This document shows positions 1 through 9,108 of a DNA stretch of 64,000 bases, piece by piece (the stretch's first letter is position 1; each line of letters starts with the position of its first letter). The notes under the pieces were generated by a model. The model was not told the DNA's origin. It saw nothing but the letters and a program-made list of their open reading frames with translations, and made no database searches. The stretch comes from Paenarthrobacter sp. JL.01a (GTDB taxonomy: Bacteria > Actinomycetota > Actinomycetes > Actinomycetales > Micrococcaceae). The stretch covers positions 248,001 through 312,000 of the forward strand of contig NZ_CP104877.1 of assembly GCF_025452095.1 (NCBI RefSeq), written 5' to 3'. A program made the position numbers and the translations under genes.

Positions 1-2
1 CC

Positions 3-947
3 AATGTCATCAACAACTACGAATTCATCCGGCCAACCACGCGGCAACGTGTCCTGGACGCCATCGAGGAGCTTGGCTATGAGACCAACCTCACGGCCCG
101 CAGTCTCCGGTCCGGGAAGACCAACATGCTGGGCCTCGTCCTGGCCGACCTTTCCATCCCCTATTACGCGGAGCTGGCGTCCGACATCATGAAAGCAGCC
201 TGGCGTCGCGGCTACCGGGTCCTCGTGGAACAGTCCGGCAACGAGGCAGGACACGAGAAGGCAGCAATCCAGGGCCAATTCCGCAGCCTCACCGACGGCC
301 TTCTTTTCATTCCCCTGGCCCTTGGTGCCGAGGAGATTATCCAGGCGGCGGGCACCAAGCCGTTGGTCCTCCTGGGGGAATATGTGCAGGACCCGCGCTT
401 GGACATGGTCCTCATCCAGAACCAGGAAGCCGCCGCCGCCATCACCACCCACCTGCTGGCGGGTGGCCGCCGTCGTATAGCTGTCCTGGGGGCGGCCGAC
501 GGCGACACAACAGGCAGCGCCGGCCTGCGGCTCAGCGGGTACAAGGCTGCGCTCGCGGACGCCGGCGTTGAGTACGACCCCACCTTGCTGGTGCGGTGTG
601 AGTGGCGACGAGATGGGGGAGCAGGGGCCATCGCCAGGCTGTTGGACAGTGGCGCAGAGTTTGACGCCGTGTTCGGCCTCAACGACGCCTTGGCCCTGGG
701 AGCTCTTCACGAGCTCCTGGTCCGTGGAAAGAAGGTGCCGCAGGAGATCGCCGTGGCCGGTTTCGACGACATTGAGGAGGCGCGGTTCGCGTCGCCGTCG
801 CTGACCACCGTGGCGCCGGGGCGGGCGGAAATTGCCGAGCGCGCCGTCGAACTCCTGATCGAGAGGATCGAAAGCGACCAGGAAACCTCCGGGGTCCGCC
901 AGCCGGAAGCCGCCTTCGAGGTGAGGGTCCGGGATTCCGCGCCTTAG
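3..947 (+). CDS. LacI-family transcriptional regulator, 5' end cut by window
   Basis: Partial gene: the reading frame is open from base 3 and starts inside the DNA-binding head. The first residues (NVINNYEFIRPTTRQRV) are the end of the LacI recognition helix and the hinge region, so roughly 25-30 residues are missing. After the hinge (RSLRSGKTNMLGLVLADL) comes a complete periplasmic-binding-protein-like sensor domain, which in this family binds a sugar or related effector and controls DNA binding. An internal ATG at base 126 is not the true start because the head domain reads straight through it. The nearest downstream gene, 32 bp away on the same strand, encodes a PLP enzyme. Whether that gene is its target cannot be told, since any operator lies outside the window or is not obvious. 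Confidence 0.93.
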   Translation, partial: NVINNYEFIRPTTRQRVLDAIEELGYETNLTARSLRSGKTNMLGLVLADLSIPYYAELASDIMKAAWRRGYRVLVEQSGNEAGHEKAAIQGQFRSLTDGLLFIPLALGAEEIIQAAGTKPLVLLGEYVQDPRLDMVLIQNQEAAAAITTHLLAGGRRRIAVLGAADGDTTGSAGLRLSGYKAALADAGVEYDPTLLVRCEWRRDGGAGAIARLLDSGAEFDAVFGLNDALALGALHELLVRGKKVPQEIAVAGFDDIEEARFASPSLTTVAPGRAEIAERAVELLIERIESDQETSGVRQPEAAFEVRVRDSAP

Positions 948-979
948 AGGTTGGTGCCGGGCCGGTTAGTCTTTGAGGA

Positions 980-2080
980 ATGAACGTAATTCCAGCCGCC
1001 CTCCGTACCCCCGCCGTCATGATCGACGTCGATATCCTTGACCGCAACATCCAGCGGATGGCTGACAGCATGCAGGGCCGTGGGCTGAATCTGCGCCCGC
1101 ACGTCAAGACGCACAAGACCTTGGAGATTGCGCGCAAGCAGCTGGCCGCAGGGGCAGTCGGTATCACGGTTGCCACTATCGGCGAGGCTGAGGTTTTTTC
1201 GGCTGACGGCGTGAAGGACATCTTCATCGCGTACCCGCTGTGGGTCGAAGCTGAGAACGCTGAGCGGCTCCGGGCCCTGGCCGCGGTTTCCCGCCTGGCT
1301 GTCGGCGTGGATTCAGCGGAAGGCGCGACGGCGATGGGTCACCAATTGGGGCCGGACGCCGGTTCCGTGGAGGTTCTGATCGAGGTGGACAGCGGCCACC
1401 ACCGCAGTGGTGTCCTTCCGGACGAGGCAGTGGACGTGGCCCGTGCTGCGGCCGCCGCAGGACTCAGGGTGGCCGGCGTCTTCACCTTCCCCGGCCACAG
1501 TTACAAACCCGGGATGCCAACGGGTGCGGCCGGCAACGAAAACGAGGCCCTGGGGCAGGCGGCTGCGGCCCTCGGTTCGGCTGGTTTCGAGGCACGGACC
1601 ATCAGCGGTGGGTCCACTCCCACGGCACTCCTCGACGGGCCGACGGCTGCAACTGAGCTGCGCCCCGGCGTCTACGTCTTTGGCGACGCCCAGCAACTGG
1701 AGCTTGAACGGTGCACCTGGGACGACATCGCCCTTACGGTGGCCGCTACGGTGGTCAGCCGCCACGAAGCACGCGGCGGCAACGTCCGGCGCGTGGTGGT
1801 GGATGCCGGCAGCAAGGTCCTGGGCGGCGATCGTCCCGACTGGGCCACGGGTTACGCCCGGCTGCCTGAGTTCCCGGAGGCCCGGGTGACGGCGCTGTCG
1901 GAGCACCACGCCACGGTAGTCTGGCCGGATTCGGAGGAGCTTCCGGCCTTGGGCACCCGGCTCAGGGTGATCCCCAACCACGTCTGCCTCACCATGAACC
2001 TGGTGGATGAGGTTTCAGTGGTGCGCAATGGTGCCGTGGTGGACACGTGGGCCGTGGCGGCGCGGGGCAGGAACAGCTAA
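980..2080 (+). CDS. D-threonine aldolase / D-serine dehydratase-like PLP enzyme
   Basis: 366 residues, the usual length of the fold-III (alanine racemase-like) PLP family that includes metal-dependent D-threonine aldolase, D-serine dehydratase (DSD1) and D-3-hydroxyaspartate enzymes. The N-terminal TPAVMIDVDILDRNI and RPHVKTHKT carry the PLP lysine in the typical HVKTHK context. The C-terminal PNHVC motif has the His-x-Cys pair that binds the divalent metal in D-serine dehydratase-type members; aldolases usually have His-x-Asp. That favours a dehydratase or deaminase over an aldolase, but substrate cannot be fixed. The ATG has GAGGA directly in front. It converges on the flavin reductase gene with a 4-base overlap of the two 3' ends. 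Confidence 0.85.
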   Translation: MNVIPAALRTPAVMIDVDILDRNIQRMADSMQGRGLNLRPHVKTHKTLEIARKQLAAGAVGITVATIGEAEVFSADGVKDIFIAYPLWVEAENAERLRALAAVSRLAVGVDSAEGATAMGHQLGPDAGSVEVLIEVDSGHHRSGVLPDEAVDVARAAAAAGLRVAGVFTFPGHSYKPGMPTGAAGNENEALGQAAAALGSAGFEARTISGGSTPTALLDGPTAATELRPGVYVFGDAQQLELERCTWDDIALTVAATVVSRHEARGGNVRRVVVDAGSKVLGGDRPDWATGYARLPEFPEARVTALSEHHATVVWPDSEELPALGTRLRVIPNHVCLTMNLVDEVSVVRNGAVVDTWAVAARGRNS

Positions 2081-2592
2081 GCCGGCACGCTCTCAAGCAG
2101 GGTGTGGAACGCCCGGTCGTGGTACACCAGCGGGGCTGAGTCGCCATCTGCTGCCCGGATGTCCTCAACCGTGGCCGCGAGCAGCACCGAGCCTCCCAGC
2201 GGCGCGCGGTGAATGATGGTGCACCGCAGCGCCCACTGGGCCTCCGGGAGAAGGGGTTCGCCGGTGGGCAGCCACTGCCAATCCATGTCTTCCGTGAAGC
2301 GGGGAGCTGTGGGGTCCGCAAAGGTACGGGCCAGTCCGAGCTGCCCCGCCCCGACGAGATGCACCACGATCGACTCCGCCGCTGCAACGACCGACGCCGA
2401 ACGGCCGCCTGTTACTGAGAACGCAAGGGTTGGTGGATCCACGGCCACCGAGGCCACCGAGGAAGCAGTGAGTCCCACCGGTCCCTCCGGTCCTGAGGCA
2501 GTGACGATCGCGACTCCCGCCGGGTGTGCACGGAAGGCGGCCCTGAAGAGCTCGCCGACGGCCGGGGAAGGCAGGGGATTGTGGTGGGTCAT
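2077..2592 (-). CDS. Flavin reductase-like domain protein
   Basis: 171 residues matching the flavin reductase-like (split-barrel FMN-binding) family: FRAAFRAHPAGVAIVTA at the start, then GLTASSVASVAVDPPTLAFSV, the FMN-binding segment, and a C-terminal RAFHTLLE. Such proteins reduce free FMN or FAD with NAD(P)H, often to feed a monooxygenase, or act as flavin-dependent oxidoreductases. No monooxygenase gene is adjacent. Its promoter has SoxR/MerR geometry (see the site at 2650-2680), which suggests induction by redox-active compounds and a role in redox-cycler defence. AAAGGT precedes the ATG as a ribosome site. Confidence 0.85.
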   Translation of the reverse strand: MTHHNPLPSPAVGELFRAAFRAHPAGVAIVTASGPEGPVGLTASSVASVAVDPPTLAFSVTGGRSASVVAAAESIVVHLVGAGQLGLARTFADPTAPRFTEDMDWQWLPTGEPLLPEAQWALRCTIIHRAPLGGSVLLAATVEDIRAADGDSAPLVYHDRAFHTLLESVPA

Positions 2593-2649
2593 CGCTATAC
2601 CTTTGATGGGAATTGCTCGAAGATGGCGCCGCTGGGCGCACAGTAAACG

Positions 2650-2680
2650 ATGCTAGAACCTCAACATTAGTTGAGGTCAA
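2650..2680 (-). promoter_or_regulatory. SoxR/MerR-type promoter of the flavin reductase gene
   Basis: On the minus strand TTGACC (2680-2675) and TAGCAT (2655-2650) form -35 and -10 boxes 19 bp apart, the over-long spacing typical of promoters remodelled by MerR-family activators. The spacer is filled by a perfect palindrome at 2658-2677 with arms ACCTCAAC and GTTGAGGT separated by ATTA. Its CCTCAA-N6-TTGAGG layout matches the known SoxR operator. No soxR gene lies in the window, so assignment rests on motif and geometry. Confidence 0.7.
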
Positions 2681-2789
2681 TTCGGGCCCATCCGGACGCC
2701 GCCTGAGACAGATCGGAAACGTGTTTGAAACTTCCGCTCCTTACTCTGGGGACATCAGGCCCAGCTGTGCCCACCGTTAAGGAGATGTC

Positions 2790-3092
2790 GTGCACTTATT
2801 GCCGCGTGAGCAGGAGAAACTCATGATCGTGGTGGCCGCGGACCTCGCACGGCGCCGCCAGGGCCGCGGGCTCAAGTTGAACTACCCCGAAGCCGTAGCC
2901 ATCATCAGCTACGAGCTCATCGAGGGTGCCCGCGACGGCAAGACCGTGGCGGAACTTATGAGTTACGGAACCACGCTGCTCAGCCGCGAAGACGTGATGG
3001 AGGGCGTTCCGGAGATGATCCACGATGTCCAGATCGAGGCCACGTTCCCTGACGGCACCAAGCTCGTCACCGTCCACAACCCCATCCGTTAG
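2790..3092 (+). CDS. ureA: Urease gamma subunit
   Basis: 100 residues, full length for UreA ([21 protein letters not shown] at the N terminus, [21 protein letters not shown] in the middle, [20 protein letters not shown] at the end). It is the small structural subunit of the cytoplasmic nickel enzyme that hydrolyses urea to ammonia and carbamate. The start is GTG 2790 with AAGGAG six bases upstream. It opens a seven-gene ureABCEFGD run plus a nickel permease, all on the plus strand with gaps of a few bases, apart from a longer gap before ureF. Three separate structural genes are the standard bacterial layout. Confidence 0.98.
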   Translation: MHLLPREQEKLMIVVAADLARRRQGRGLKLNYPEAVAIISYELIEGARDGKTVAELMSYGTTLLSREDVMEGVPEMIHDVQIEATFPDGTKLVTVHNPIR

Positions 3093-3100
3093 GAGCCCCC

Positions 3101-3454
3101 ATGATCCCCGGTGAATACAGGCTCCGGCCAGGTTCCATCACCTGCAACAGCGGACGCGAGGCGATCGCCGTCGAGGTCGTAAACCGCGGCGACCGTCCCG
3201 TGCAGATCGGCTCGCACTACCACTTCGCCGAAGCGAACCGTGCCCTGGAGTTCGACCGTGAAGCCGCCTACGGCCGCCGCCTGGACATCCCGGCGGGCAC
3301 AGCCGCGCGCTTTGAACCAGGGGACAGGAAGACGGTCCAACTGATTGAGCTTGCGGGGTCCCGCGAAGTCTTCGGCCTCAGCAATGCTGTCAACGGAAAG
3401 CTCGACGGCGGCACCGGCCTTGGCGGTTCTGCCCAGGAAGGGGACGCGCAATGA
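3101..3454 (+). CDS. ureB: Urease beta subunit
   Basis: 117 residues typical of UreB: MIPGEYRL start, [30 protein letters not shown], and [16 protein letters not shown]. It is the middle structural subunit of the (abc)3 urease trimer and packs against UreC. The ATG follows GGAGCCCCC, 8 bp after ureA. Its stop overlaps the ureC start (ATGA at 3451-3454), so the two are probably translationally coupled. Confidence 0.98.
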   Translation: MIPGEYRLRPGSITCNSGREAIAVEVVNRGDRPVQIGSHYHFAEANRALEFDREAAYGRRLDIPAGTAARFEPGDRKTVQLIELAGSREVFGLSNAVNGKLDGGTGLGGSAQEGDAQ

Positions 3455-5181
3455 GCTTTGACATCCCACGCAGGCAATACTCCGAGCTCTACGGGCCGAC
3501 TACCGGTGACGCCATCCGCCTGGCGGACACAGAGCTGTTCCTTGAGATCGAGAAGGACTACACGGTCCACGGCGAGGAAGTGGTCTTCGGCGGGGGCAAA
3601 GTCATCCGCGACGGCATGGGCCAGAACGGCCAGCTGACCCGCGCGGAGGACATCCCGGATACGGTCATCACCAACGTTGTGGTCCTGGACTACACCGGGA
3701 TCTACAAGGCCGACATTGCCCTGAAAGACGGGCACATCTTCAAGATCGGCAAGGCCGGAAATCCGCAGATCGCCGATGGCGTGGACATAATCATCGGCAC
3801 CAGCACCGAGATCATCGCCGGTGAACGGAAGATCCTCACAGCCGGGGGCATCGACACCCACATCCACTTCATTTCCCCCGAGCAGGTGCCGGCCGCATTG
3901 TGCAACGGTGTCACCACCATGGTGGGCGGCGGCACCGGACCTGCCGAGGGCACCAAGGCCACCACCATCACGCCCGGCGCGTGGCACATCTCCAGGATGC
4001 TGCTCGCTGCTGAGGGACTGCCCGTGAACATCGGCCTGTTCGGAAAGGGCCATGCGTCCGCCGTCGAGCCCCTCGCTGAGCAGATCCGCGCTGGTGCGGT
4101 AGGGCTGAAAGTCCATGAGGACTGGGGCTCAACCACATCCTCGATTGACATGTCCCTACGCGTGGCGGACGAATACGACGTCCAGGTGGCCATCCACACA
4201 GACACCCTCAATGAGTGCGGCTTCGTGGAGGACACCATCCGGGCCATCGACGGCCGGGTCATCCACACCTTCCACACCGAAGGTGCCGGCGGCGGCCACG
4301 CCCCGGACATCATCGAGATCGCCGGCCTGCCGAACGTCCTCCCTGCCTCCACCAACCCCACGCTGCCCTACACGAAGAACACCATTGAAGAGCACCTGGA
4401 CATGCTCATGGTGTGCCACCACCTCAACCCGGACATCCCGGAAGACGTGGCATTCGCCGATTCCCGGATCCGTGCCGAAACCATCGCCGCCGAAGACGTC
4501 CTGCACGACCTCGGTATCTTCGCCATCACGTCCTCGGACTCCCAGGCCATGGGGCGGGTAGGCGAAGTCGTGACCCGGACCTGGCAGGTAGCCGACGCCA
4601 TGAAACGCCAGCGTGGCGTGTTGCAGGACCCCTCGGGAGCGGAGCATGGCTCGCCGGACTCGGACAACTTCCGGCTCAAGCGGTACGTGGCCAAATACAC
4701 CATCAACCCTGCCATCGCCCAAGGTATGGCTGACGTGATCGGCTCCGTGGAAGAAGGCAAATTCGCGGACCTCGTGTTGTGGGATCCCGCGTTTTTCGGC
4801 GTGAAACCCGAACTCGTCATCAAGGGTGGACAGATCGCCTACGCCCTGATGGGGGACTCCAACGCTTCCATCCCCACGCCGCAACCGCGCACCATGCGGC
4901 CCATGTTCGCCACCTACGGGAAGGCGCTCCAGCAGACGTCCATCACCTTCCTCTCCAAGGCAGCCATCGACGCCGGTGTTCCAGCCGAGCTCGGCCTCGA
5001 ACGCGTGATCAAACCTGTAGCCGGCATCCGCGACCTCACCAAAGCGGACCTCAAATTCAACGGTGAGACGCCGGACATCGCCGTCGACCCCGAAACCTAC
5101 AAGGTGACGGTCGACGGCGAAGAAGTCACCTCCCAGCCGTCCGACGTGTTGCCCATGGCGCAGCGCTACTTCCTGTTTTAG
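3451..5181 (+). CDS. ureC: Urease alpha (catalytic) subunit
   Basis: 576 residues, normal length for the catalytic subunit. Metal-site features are visible: HIHFISPEQ early on; the carbamylated lysine K220 in GLKVHEDWG, which bridges the two nickel ions; histidines of the IHTDTLNE and [15 protein letters not shown] stretches; and the mobile-flap Cys-His pair in [22 protein letters not shown] (C322, H323). No key residue is missing, so the enzyme should be active once UreEFGD load nickel. Its C terminus is the usual [10 protein letters not shown]. Codon use is strongly C-ending, as in ureA, ureB and ureG. Confidence 0.99.
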   Translation: MSFDIPRRQYSELYGPTTGDAIRLADTELFLEIEKDYTVHGEEVVFGGGKVIRDGMGQNGQLTRAEDIPDTVITNVVVLDYTGIYKADIALKDGHIFKIGKAGNPQIADGVDIIIGTSTEIIAGERKILTAGGIDTHIHFISPEQVPAALCNGVTTMVGGGTGPAEGTKATTITPGAWHISRMLLAAEGLPVNIGLFGKGHASAVEPLAEQIRAGAVGLKVHEDWGSTTSSIDMSLRVADEYDVQVAIHTDTLNECGFVEDTIRAIDGRVIHTFHTEGAGGGHAPDIIEIAGLPNVLPASTNPTLPYTKNTIEEHLDMLMVCHHLNPDIPEDVAFADSRIRAETIAAEDVLHDLGIFAITSSDSQAMGRVGEVVTRTWQVADAMKRQRGVLQDPSGAEHGSPDSDNFRLKRYVAKYTINPAIAQGMADVIGSVEEGKFADLVLWDPAFFGVKPELVIKGGQIAYALMGDSNASIPTPQPRTMRPMFATYGKALQQTSITFLSKAAIDAGVPAELGLERVIKPVAGIRDLTKADLKFNGETPDIAVDPETYKVTVDGEEVTSQPSDVLPMAQRYFLF

Positions 5182-5189
5182 GAGCCTGC

Positions 5190-5663
5190 ATGATCATCGA
5201 AAAAATCCTGGGCAACCTGCACGAGCAACCCGGGGACTTCACCGGCCACCACAAGGAAAAAGTGGTGCTTCCCAGTGCGCTGCTGGTCAAGCGGATCCAG
5301 CGCGTCACCACGGACCACGGCAAGGAACTCGGCATCCGCCTCCCCAGTGGTTCCGGGGACCTTCGCGACGGCGACATCCTGGCCGCGGACGAGCACAACG
5401 TCATCGTCATCTCCGTGCTGCCCACCGACGTCTTGGTGATCGCGCCGCGAAGCATCCACGAAATGGGCGTCGTGGCGCATTCACTCGGCAACCGTCATCT
5501 GCAGGCGCAATTCTTCGGCTCCGATTCCGAGTACGGGGCCCAGGTCATGGTGTGCCAGTACGATCACACGGTCGAGGACTACCTGAAGAGCGTCGGCGTC
5601 CCCTACGACAGGCAAGAACGGGTCATGCCGGTGCCGTTCCGCCATGCTGAGCACTCGCACTAA
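5190..5663 (+). CDS. ureE: Urease accessory protein, nickel metallochaperone
   Basis: 157 residues with UreE N-terminal and C-terminal domains: VLPSALLVKRIQRVTTDHGKELGIRLPSG, then GVVAHSLGNRHLQAQF and VCQYDHTVEDYLKSVGVPYDRQERVMPVPFRHAEHSH. UreE delivers nickel to the UreDFG-apourease complex. The His tail is short (HAEHSH), so nickel binding relies mainly on the dimer-interface histidine of the GNRHLQAQF region rather than a long His-rich tail as in Klebsiella. The ATG lies 8 bp after ureC behind GGAGCC. A large inverted repeat follows the gene. Confidence 0.96.
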   Translation: MIIEKILGNLHEQPGDFTGHHKEKVVLPSALLVKRIQRVTTDHGKELGIRLPSGSGDLRDGDILAADEHNVIVISVLPTDVLVIAPRSIHEMGVVAHSLGNRHLQAQFFGSDSEYGAQVMVCQYDHTVEDYLKSVGVPYDRQERVMPVPFRHAEHSH

Positions 5664-5689
5664 AGTCAAGCGCCGCGTCAGGTTGGGTG

Positions 5690-5780
5690 CGCGCGCTTGC
5701 GCTTCGCTGGGAAGGGGGCCGTGCCCGCTTCGCGATGCCCGCCACGCCGCGGCCCCCTTCCCAGCTCCACTCCAGCGCGC
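5690..5780 (+). repeat. Large inverted repeat between ureE and ureF
   Basis: Perfect 16-bp arms GCTGGGAAGGGGGCCG (5706-5721) and its complement (5750-5765) enclose a 28-nt loop. GCGCGC at both outer ends (5690 and 5780 sides) extends the fold to about 31-bp imperfect arms. A strong RNA hairpin would form inside the urease message, and it would hide the well-placed ribosome site GGAAGGGGG in front of GTG 5721. There is no T-run, so it may be a partial terminator, an mRNA-processing site or a dispersed palindrome rather than a classical terminator. Confidence 0.75.
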
Positions 5781-5804
5781 AGCCGTCACCTTGGGCGGTA
5801 CTCC

Positions 5805-6476
5805 TTGAGCGCCGGATATCAGCTTGCTCTTCAACAGTTGACTGATTCGGCTTTGCCTACGGGGGCGTTTGCTCATTCTTTGGGGTTTGAGGGCTATATC
5901 GAGCGTGGGCTTGTTCGGGATGAGGGGTCGTTTGGGGTTTGGCTGTCCGCTTTTGTGGGGCAGCAATTGACGTATTCCGATGGGTTGGCTCTGCGCTTTC
6001 TTTATGACGGGGTGGATGTTGGGTTGTTGGATTCTGTTCTTTCGGGGCAGCTGTTGGCCCGGGAGGTGCGGGAGGCTTCCGTGAAGATGGGCGGACGACT
6101 GCTTGAAATTGGTGGGGAGGTGTTCCCGTCGATGGAGTTGGATGGCTACCGGGGGTTGGTTCGTGAGGGGGTGGCTTCCGGGCATCAACCCTTGGCTTTC
6201 GGGGTCATTGCGCGGTCGCTCGGGGTTCCCTTCGAGGAGGCACTTGGCGCCTATCTGTTCGCCACGGTTACTTCGCTGACGCAGAATGCCGTTCGCGCCA
6301 TACCGCTGGGGCAGAACGCGGGGCAGCGGGTACTACGCCAGGCGCACGACGCCGTTGCTGCCGCCATCCAGGATGTAGCACAGCTGTGCTGGGACGACTT
6401 CGGGGCGGTCAGCCCTGGACTGGAAATTTCACAAATGCGGCACGAGAGGCAACGCGCCCGCATGTTCATGAGCTAA
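5805..6476 (+). CDS. ureF: Urease accessory protein UreF
   Basis: UreF is the GTPase-activating-like adaptor joining UreD and UreG on apourease. The conserved family start ([34 protein letters not shown]) begins at TTG 5805, giving 223 residues, close to usual UreF length. The same frame is open further upstream (GTG 5721, ATG 5697), but those added residues are low-complexity and lie in the inverted repeat. The C terminus ([18 protein letters not shown]) is typical. Codon choice differs sharply from ureABCEG, with many T- and G-ending codons (GGG, GTT, TTT), as in ureD. The start remains the weakest point of this call. Confidence 0.9.
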   Translation: MSAGYQLALQQLTDSALPTGAFAHSLGFEGYIERGLVRDEGSFGVWLSAFVGQQLTYSDGLALRFLYDGVDVGLLDSVLSGQLLAREVREASVKMGGRLLEIGGEVFPSMELDGYRGLVREGVASGHQPLAFGVIARSLGVPFEEALGAYLFATVTSLTQNAVRAIPLGQNAGQRVLRQAHDAVAAAIQDVAQLCWDDFGAVSPGLEISQMRHERQRARMFMS

Positions 6477-6489
6477 AGCAGGAGGACAC

Positions 6490-7107
6490 ATGTCTGAACC
6501 CATCAAAATCGGCATCGGCGGACCCGTTGGAGCAGGAAAGACCCAGCTCGTGGAGCGGATCACCCGGCACATGAGCCGTGACATCTCAATGGCCGCCATC
6601 ACTAACGACATCTACACCATCGAAGACGCAAAAATCCTCGCCGCCAACGGCATCCTGCCCGAGGACCGGATCATCGGCGTCGAAACGGGCGGCTGCCCCC
6701 ACACTGCCATCCGCGAAGACACCTCCATGAACACTGCGGCCATCGAAGAGTTGAAAGCCCGGCATCCCGATCTGCAGGTCATCTTCGTTGAATCCGGTGG
6801 CGACAATCTTTCAGCCACTTTCAGCCCGGAACTGGTGGACTTCTCCATCTACATCATCGACGTCGCCCAAGGGGAAAAGATCCCCCGCAAGGCCGGGCAG
6901 GGCATGATCAAGTCCGACCTCTTCATCATCAACAAGACCGACCTGGCGCCCCACGTCGGTGCGGACCTGTCCATCATGGAACGGGACTCCAAGGAGTTCC
7001 GCGGTGATAAGCCGTTCTGCTTCACCAACCTCAAGACGGACGAGGGGTTGGAAGACGTCCTCAACTGGATCCGGCGGGATGTCCTGATGCTCGACTTGGC
7101 CTCGTGA
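6490..7107 (+). CDS. ureG: Urease accessory GTPase UreG
   Basis: 205 residues, a SIMIBI-class GTPase that powers nickel insertion into urease. Visible motifs: P-loop GGPVGAGKT (residues 10-18), the CPH-containing switch region ([18 protein letters not shown]), [19 protein letters not shown], and the guanine-specificity motif [13 protein letters not shown]. The start ATG follows AGGAGGACAC, the best ribosome site in the operon. The stop overlaps the ureD start (GTGA at 7104-7107). Codons are C-ending and biased, in contrast to the neighbours ureF and ureD. Confidence 0.98.
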   Translation: MSEPIKIGIGGPVGAGKTQLVERITRHMSRDISMAAITNDIYTIEDAKILAANGILPEDRIIGVETGGCPHTAIREDTSMNTAAIEELKARHPDLQVIFVESGGDNLSATFSPELVDFSIYIIDVAQGEKIPRKAGQGMIKSDLFIINKTDLAPHVGADLSIMERDSKEFRGDKPFCFTNLKTDEGLEDVLNWIRRDVLMLDLAS

Positions 7108-7958
7108 GTCTGGTTGCGACGGCGGCGAGGGGTGAACTCCGGTTGCGTATCGCCCAAAGATCCGGAAGGTCTGTGGCTTCGCGGCAGTTTCATGAGGGGG
7201 CCTTGCGGGTATTGAGGCCGCACTATCTCGATGACTCCGGGCAGGTTTGTTATGTCATGGTCAATCCGGGTGGGGCGTATCTGGGGGCGGATTTGTTCCT
7301 CATCGATGTGGAGGTTGAGGACGGGGCCGACCTGCTCCTCACTACACAGTCGGCCACCAAGGTGTATCGGACGCCCGGGTCCTTTGCCGAGCAGCGGATG
7401 AGCCTGCGGCTGGGGGAGGGCTCCAGGTTGGAGTTGGTGCCCGACCAGTTGATCGCCTACAGGGAGGCGAGCTACCGGCAGAATTCTCACATCAGTCTCC
7501 ACCCGACGTCGTGCTTCGTGATGGCCGAAGTCATCACGCCCGGCTGGTCGCCCGACGGTGCGGCGTTCCGCTTTGAGGAAGTGCGGCTCAGGAACGAGAT
7601 CCGGGTCGAGGACGAAAACGTCACGCAGCTGCTGGCGCTGGACAACCTCCTGATCCGGCCTCCCCTCAACGATGTGACGGGGCTGGGGTTCATGGAGGGC
7701 TTCAGCCATCTGGGGTCGCTGGTGGTGGTGGATCCACGGGTGGACCAAGGGCTCGCTGACCAGTTGCATGAACTGACCCGCGGATTTGAGGCGTACACCG
7801 GAGTTTCTTTGACCGCGACTATTGCCGGAACCACCGGGCTTGTGCTGCGATCGTTGTCGAACAGCACCGAAGAACTCAACACACTGCTGGGTGCCTGCAC
7901 CAACTTCCTTCGCGGACGCTGGTACGGGCAGGAGCCCCTGAACCTGAGGAAATACTGA
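7104..7958 (+). CDS. ureD: Urease accessory protein UreD (UreH)
   Basis: 284 residues in the UreD/UreH family, the scaffold that binds apourease and passes nickel through a tunnel with UreF and UreG. Family segments seen: [71 protein letters not shown], and the C-terminal [20 protein letters not shown]. The start is GTG 7104 overlapping the ureG stop, so expression is probably coupled. Its stop overlaps the permease start (ATGA region at 7958). Codon use is relaxed and T/G-rich like ureF. Confidence 0.95.
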   Translation: MSLVATAARGELRLRIAQRSGRSVASRQFHEGALRVLRPHYLDDSGQVCYVMVNPGGAYLGADLFLIDVEVEDGADLLLTTQSATKVYRTPGSFAEQRMSLRLGEGSRLELVPDQLIAYREASYRQNSHISLHPTSCFVMAEVITPGWSPDGAAFRFEEVRLRNEIRVEDENVTQLLALDNLLIRPPLNDVTGLGFMEGFSHLGSLVVVDPRVDQGLADQLHELTRGFEAYTGVSLTATIAGTTGLVLRSLSNSTEELNTLLGACTNFLRGRWYGQEPLNLRKY

Positions 7959-9004
7959 TGACTGCGTTGACCGAGTTCGCCACGATGTACCGCGAACGGG
8001 ACGCTCTGTCCCTCCGGACGCGCATGCTGTTCACCTTCGGTGCCGTCGCCGCATTGCATCTTGCCGCCGTCGTGCTTTTGCTTGCGGGAGGCGCGGGAGG
8101 CGCTCAACCGCTGGCGCTCGGGCTGGTGGTCACCGCTTACGTTGCGGGCATCAAGCACAGCTACGACTGGGACCACATCGCGGCCATCGACAACTCGACG
8201 CGCAAGTTCGTAGCCCAGCGGAAGGACCCGGTGAGCGTTGGGTTCGCATTCAGCCTGGGGCACAGTTCCGTGGTGATCCTGGCTGGTCTGCTGGTGGTTG
8301 CCGGTGCCACGCTGATTGGGCAGTTCATGGAGGACGGCACCACCGGCAATATGGTGCTGGGCCTGATCGGCAGTGGGGTGTCCGGGCTCTTCCTGTTGGC
8401 GATGGGCCTGTTCAACGGCTCGGCGTTCATCCGTGCCACGCAGGTTTACCGGAAGGTGCAGGCCGGCGGTGAGTTGCGCCCCGAGGATCTGGAGGCCAAA
8501 GGTTTCGTGGCGCGGCTGCTGGCGAAACCCCTGTCCAAAGTGGAGCGGCCCAGGAACATCTACGTGATCGGTTTCCTGTTCGGCCTGGGGTTCGATACCG
8601 CCACCACCATCGGGCTGCTGGTCATCACCACGACGGCGTCACTCGCCGGCGTTTCGCCGCTCGCCCTGATGGCCCTGCCGCTGGCGTTCACGGCAGCCAT
8701 GACCCTGTGCGACTCCATCAACGGGGTTGCGATGATGAAAATGTACAAATCCGCCATTCACAATCCCCGACGGAAACTCGGCTTCAACGCCGTCATTACA
8801 GGCATCTCGGCAGTTTCGGCACTGTTTATTTCCGTGATTACGCTGGGTGGCTTCCTCAACGCCGCTTTCGGACTGAATGATCCTCTGACAACCTGGCTCG
8901 GCGGAATCGACTTGGGCGATGCCGGTTTGATCCTCGTGGCATTGTTCGTGATCGTGTGGGGTGTGTCTGCCTGGCGCGGACGGGCGCTGCGGCGATCCGC
9001 GTAG
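7958..9004 (+). CDS. Nickel/cobalt permease, NiCoT (HoxN/NixA) family
   Basis: 348 residues with about eight membrane segments. The signature H-x4-DH-type metal motif is present as HSYDWDHIAAIDN (H67, D70, D72, H73), followed by LGHSSVVI, GLGFDTATTIGLL and LCDSINGVAMM, the other NiCoT signatures. Canonical members usually read LGFDTATE; here the acidic residue is T, a small deviation near the transport path. It is the last gene of the urease run and starts at the ureD stop, so nickel uptake for urease is the obvious role. Confidence 0.93.
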   Translation: MTALTEFATMYRERDALSLRTRMLFTFGAVAALHLAAVVLLLAGGAGGAQPLALGLVVTAYVAGIKHSYDWDHIAAIDNSTRKFVAQRKDPVSVGFAFSLGHSSVVILAGLLVVAGATLIGQFMEDGTTGNMVLGLIGSGVSGLFLLAMGLFNGSAFIRATQVYRKVQAGGELRPEDLEAKGFVARLLAKPLSKVERPRNIYVIGFLFGLGFDTATTIGLLVITTTASLAGVSPLALMALPLAFTAAMTLCDSINGVAMMKMYKSAIHNPRRKLGFNAVITGISAVSALFISVITLGGFLNAAFGLNDPLTTWLGGIDLGDAGLILVALFVIVWGVSAWRGRALRRSA

Positions 9005-9108
9005 CCCACGGCACACAAATATTTTCCGCTCCCTGTAACCGGCGGGCCCGAGCCGGAAACTAGACAAGTATCCTGCAGGTCCGGGCTCTATATTTCAGGG
9101 GGAAAATC

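Noticed and set aside
9039..9056. Terminator after the nickel permease gene
   Set aside because: The CCGGC/GCCGG stem is only 5 bp with a long GC-rich loop and no T-run, weaker than the other hairpins listed.
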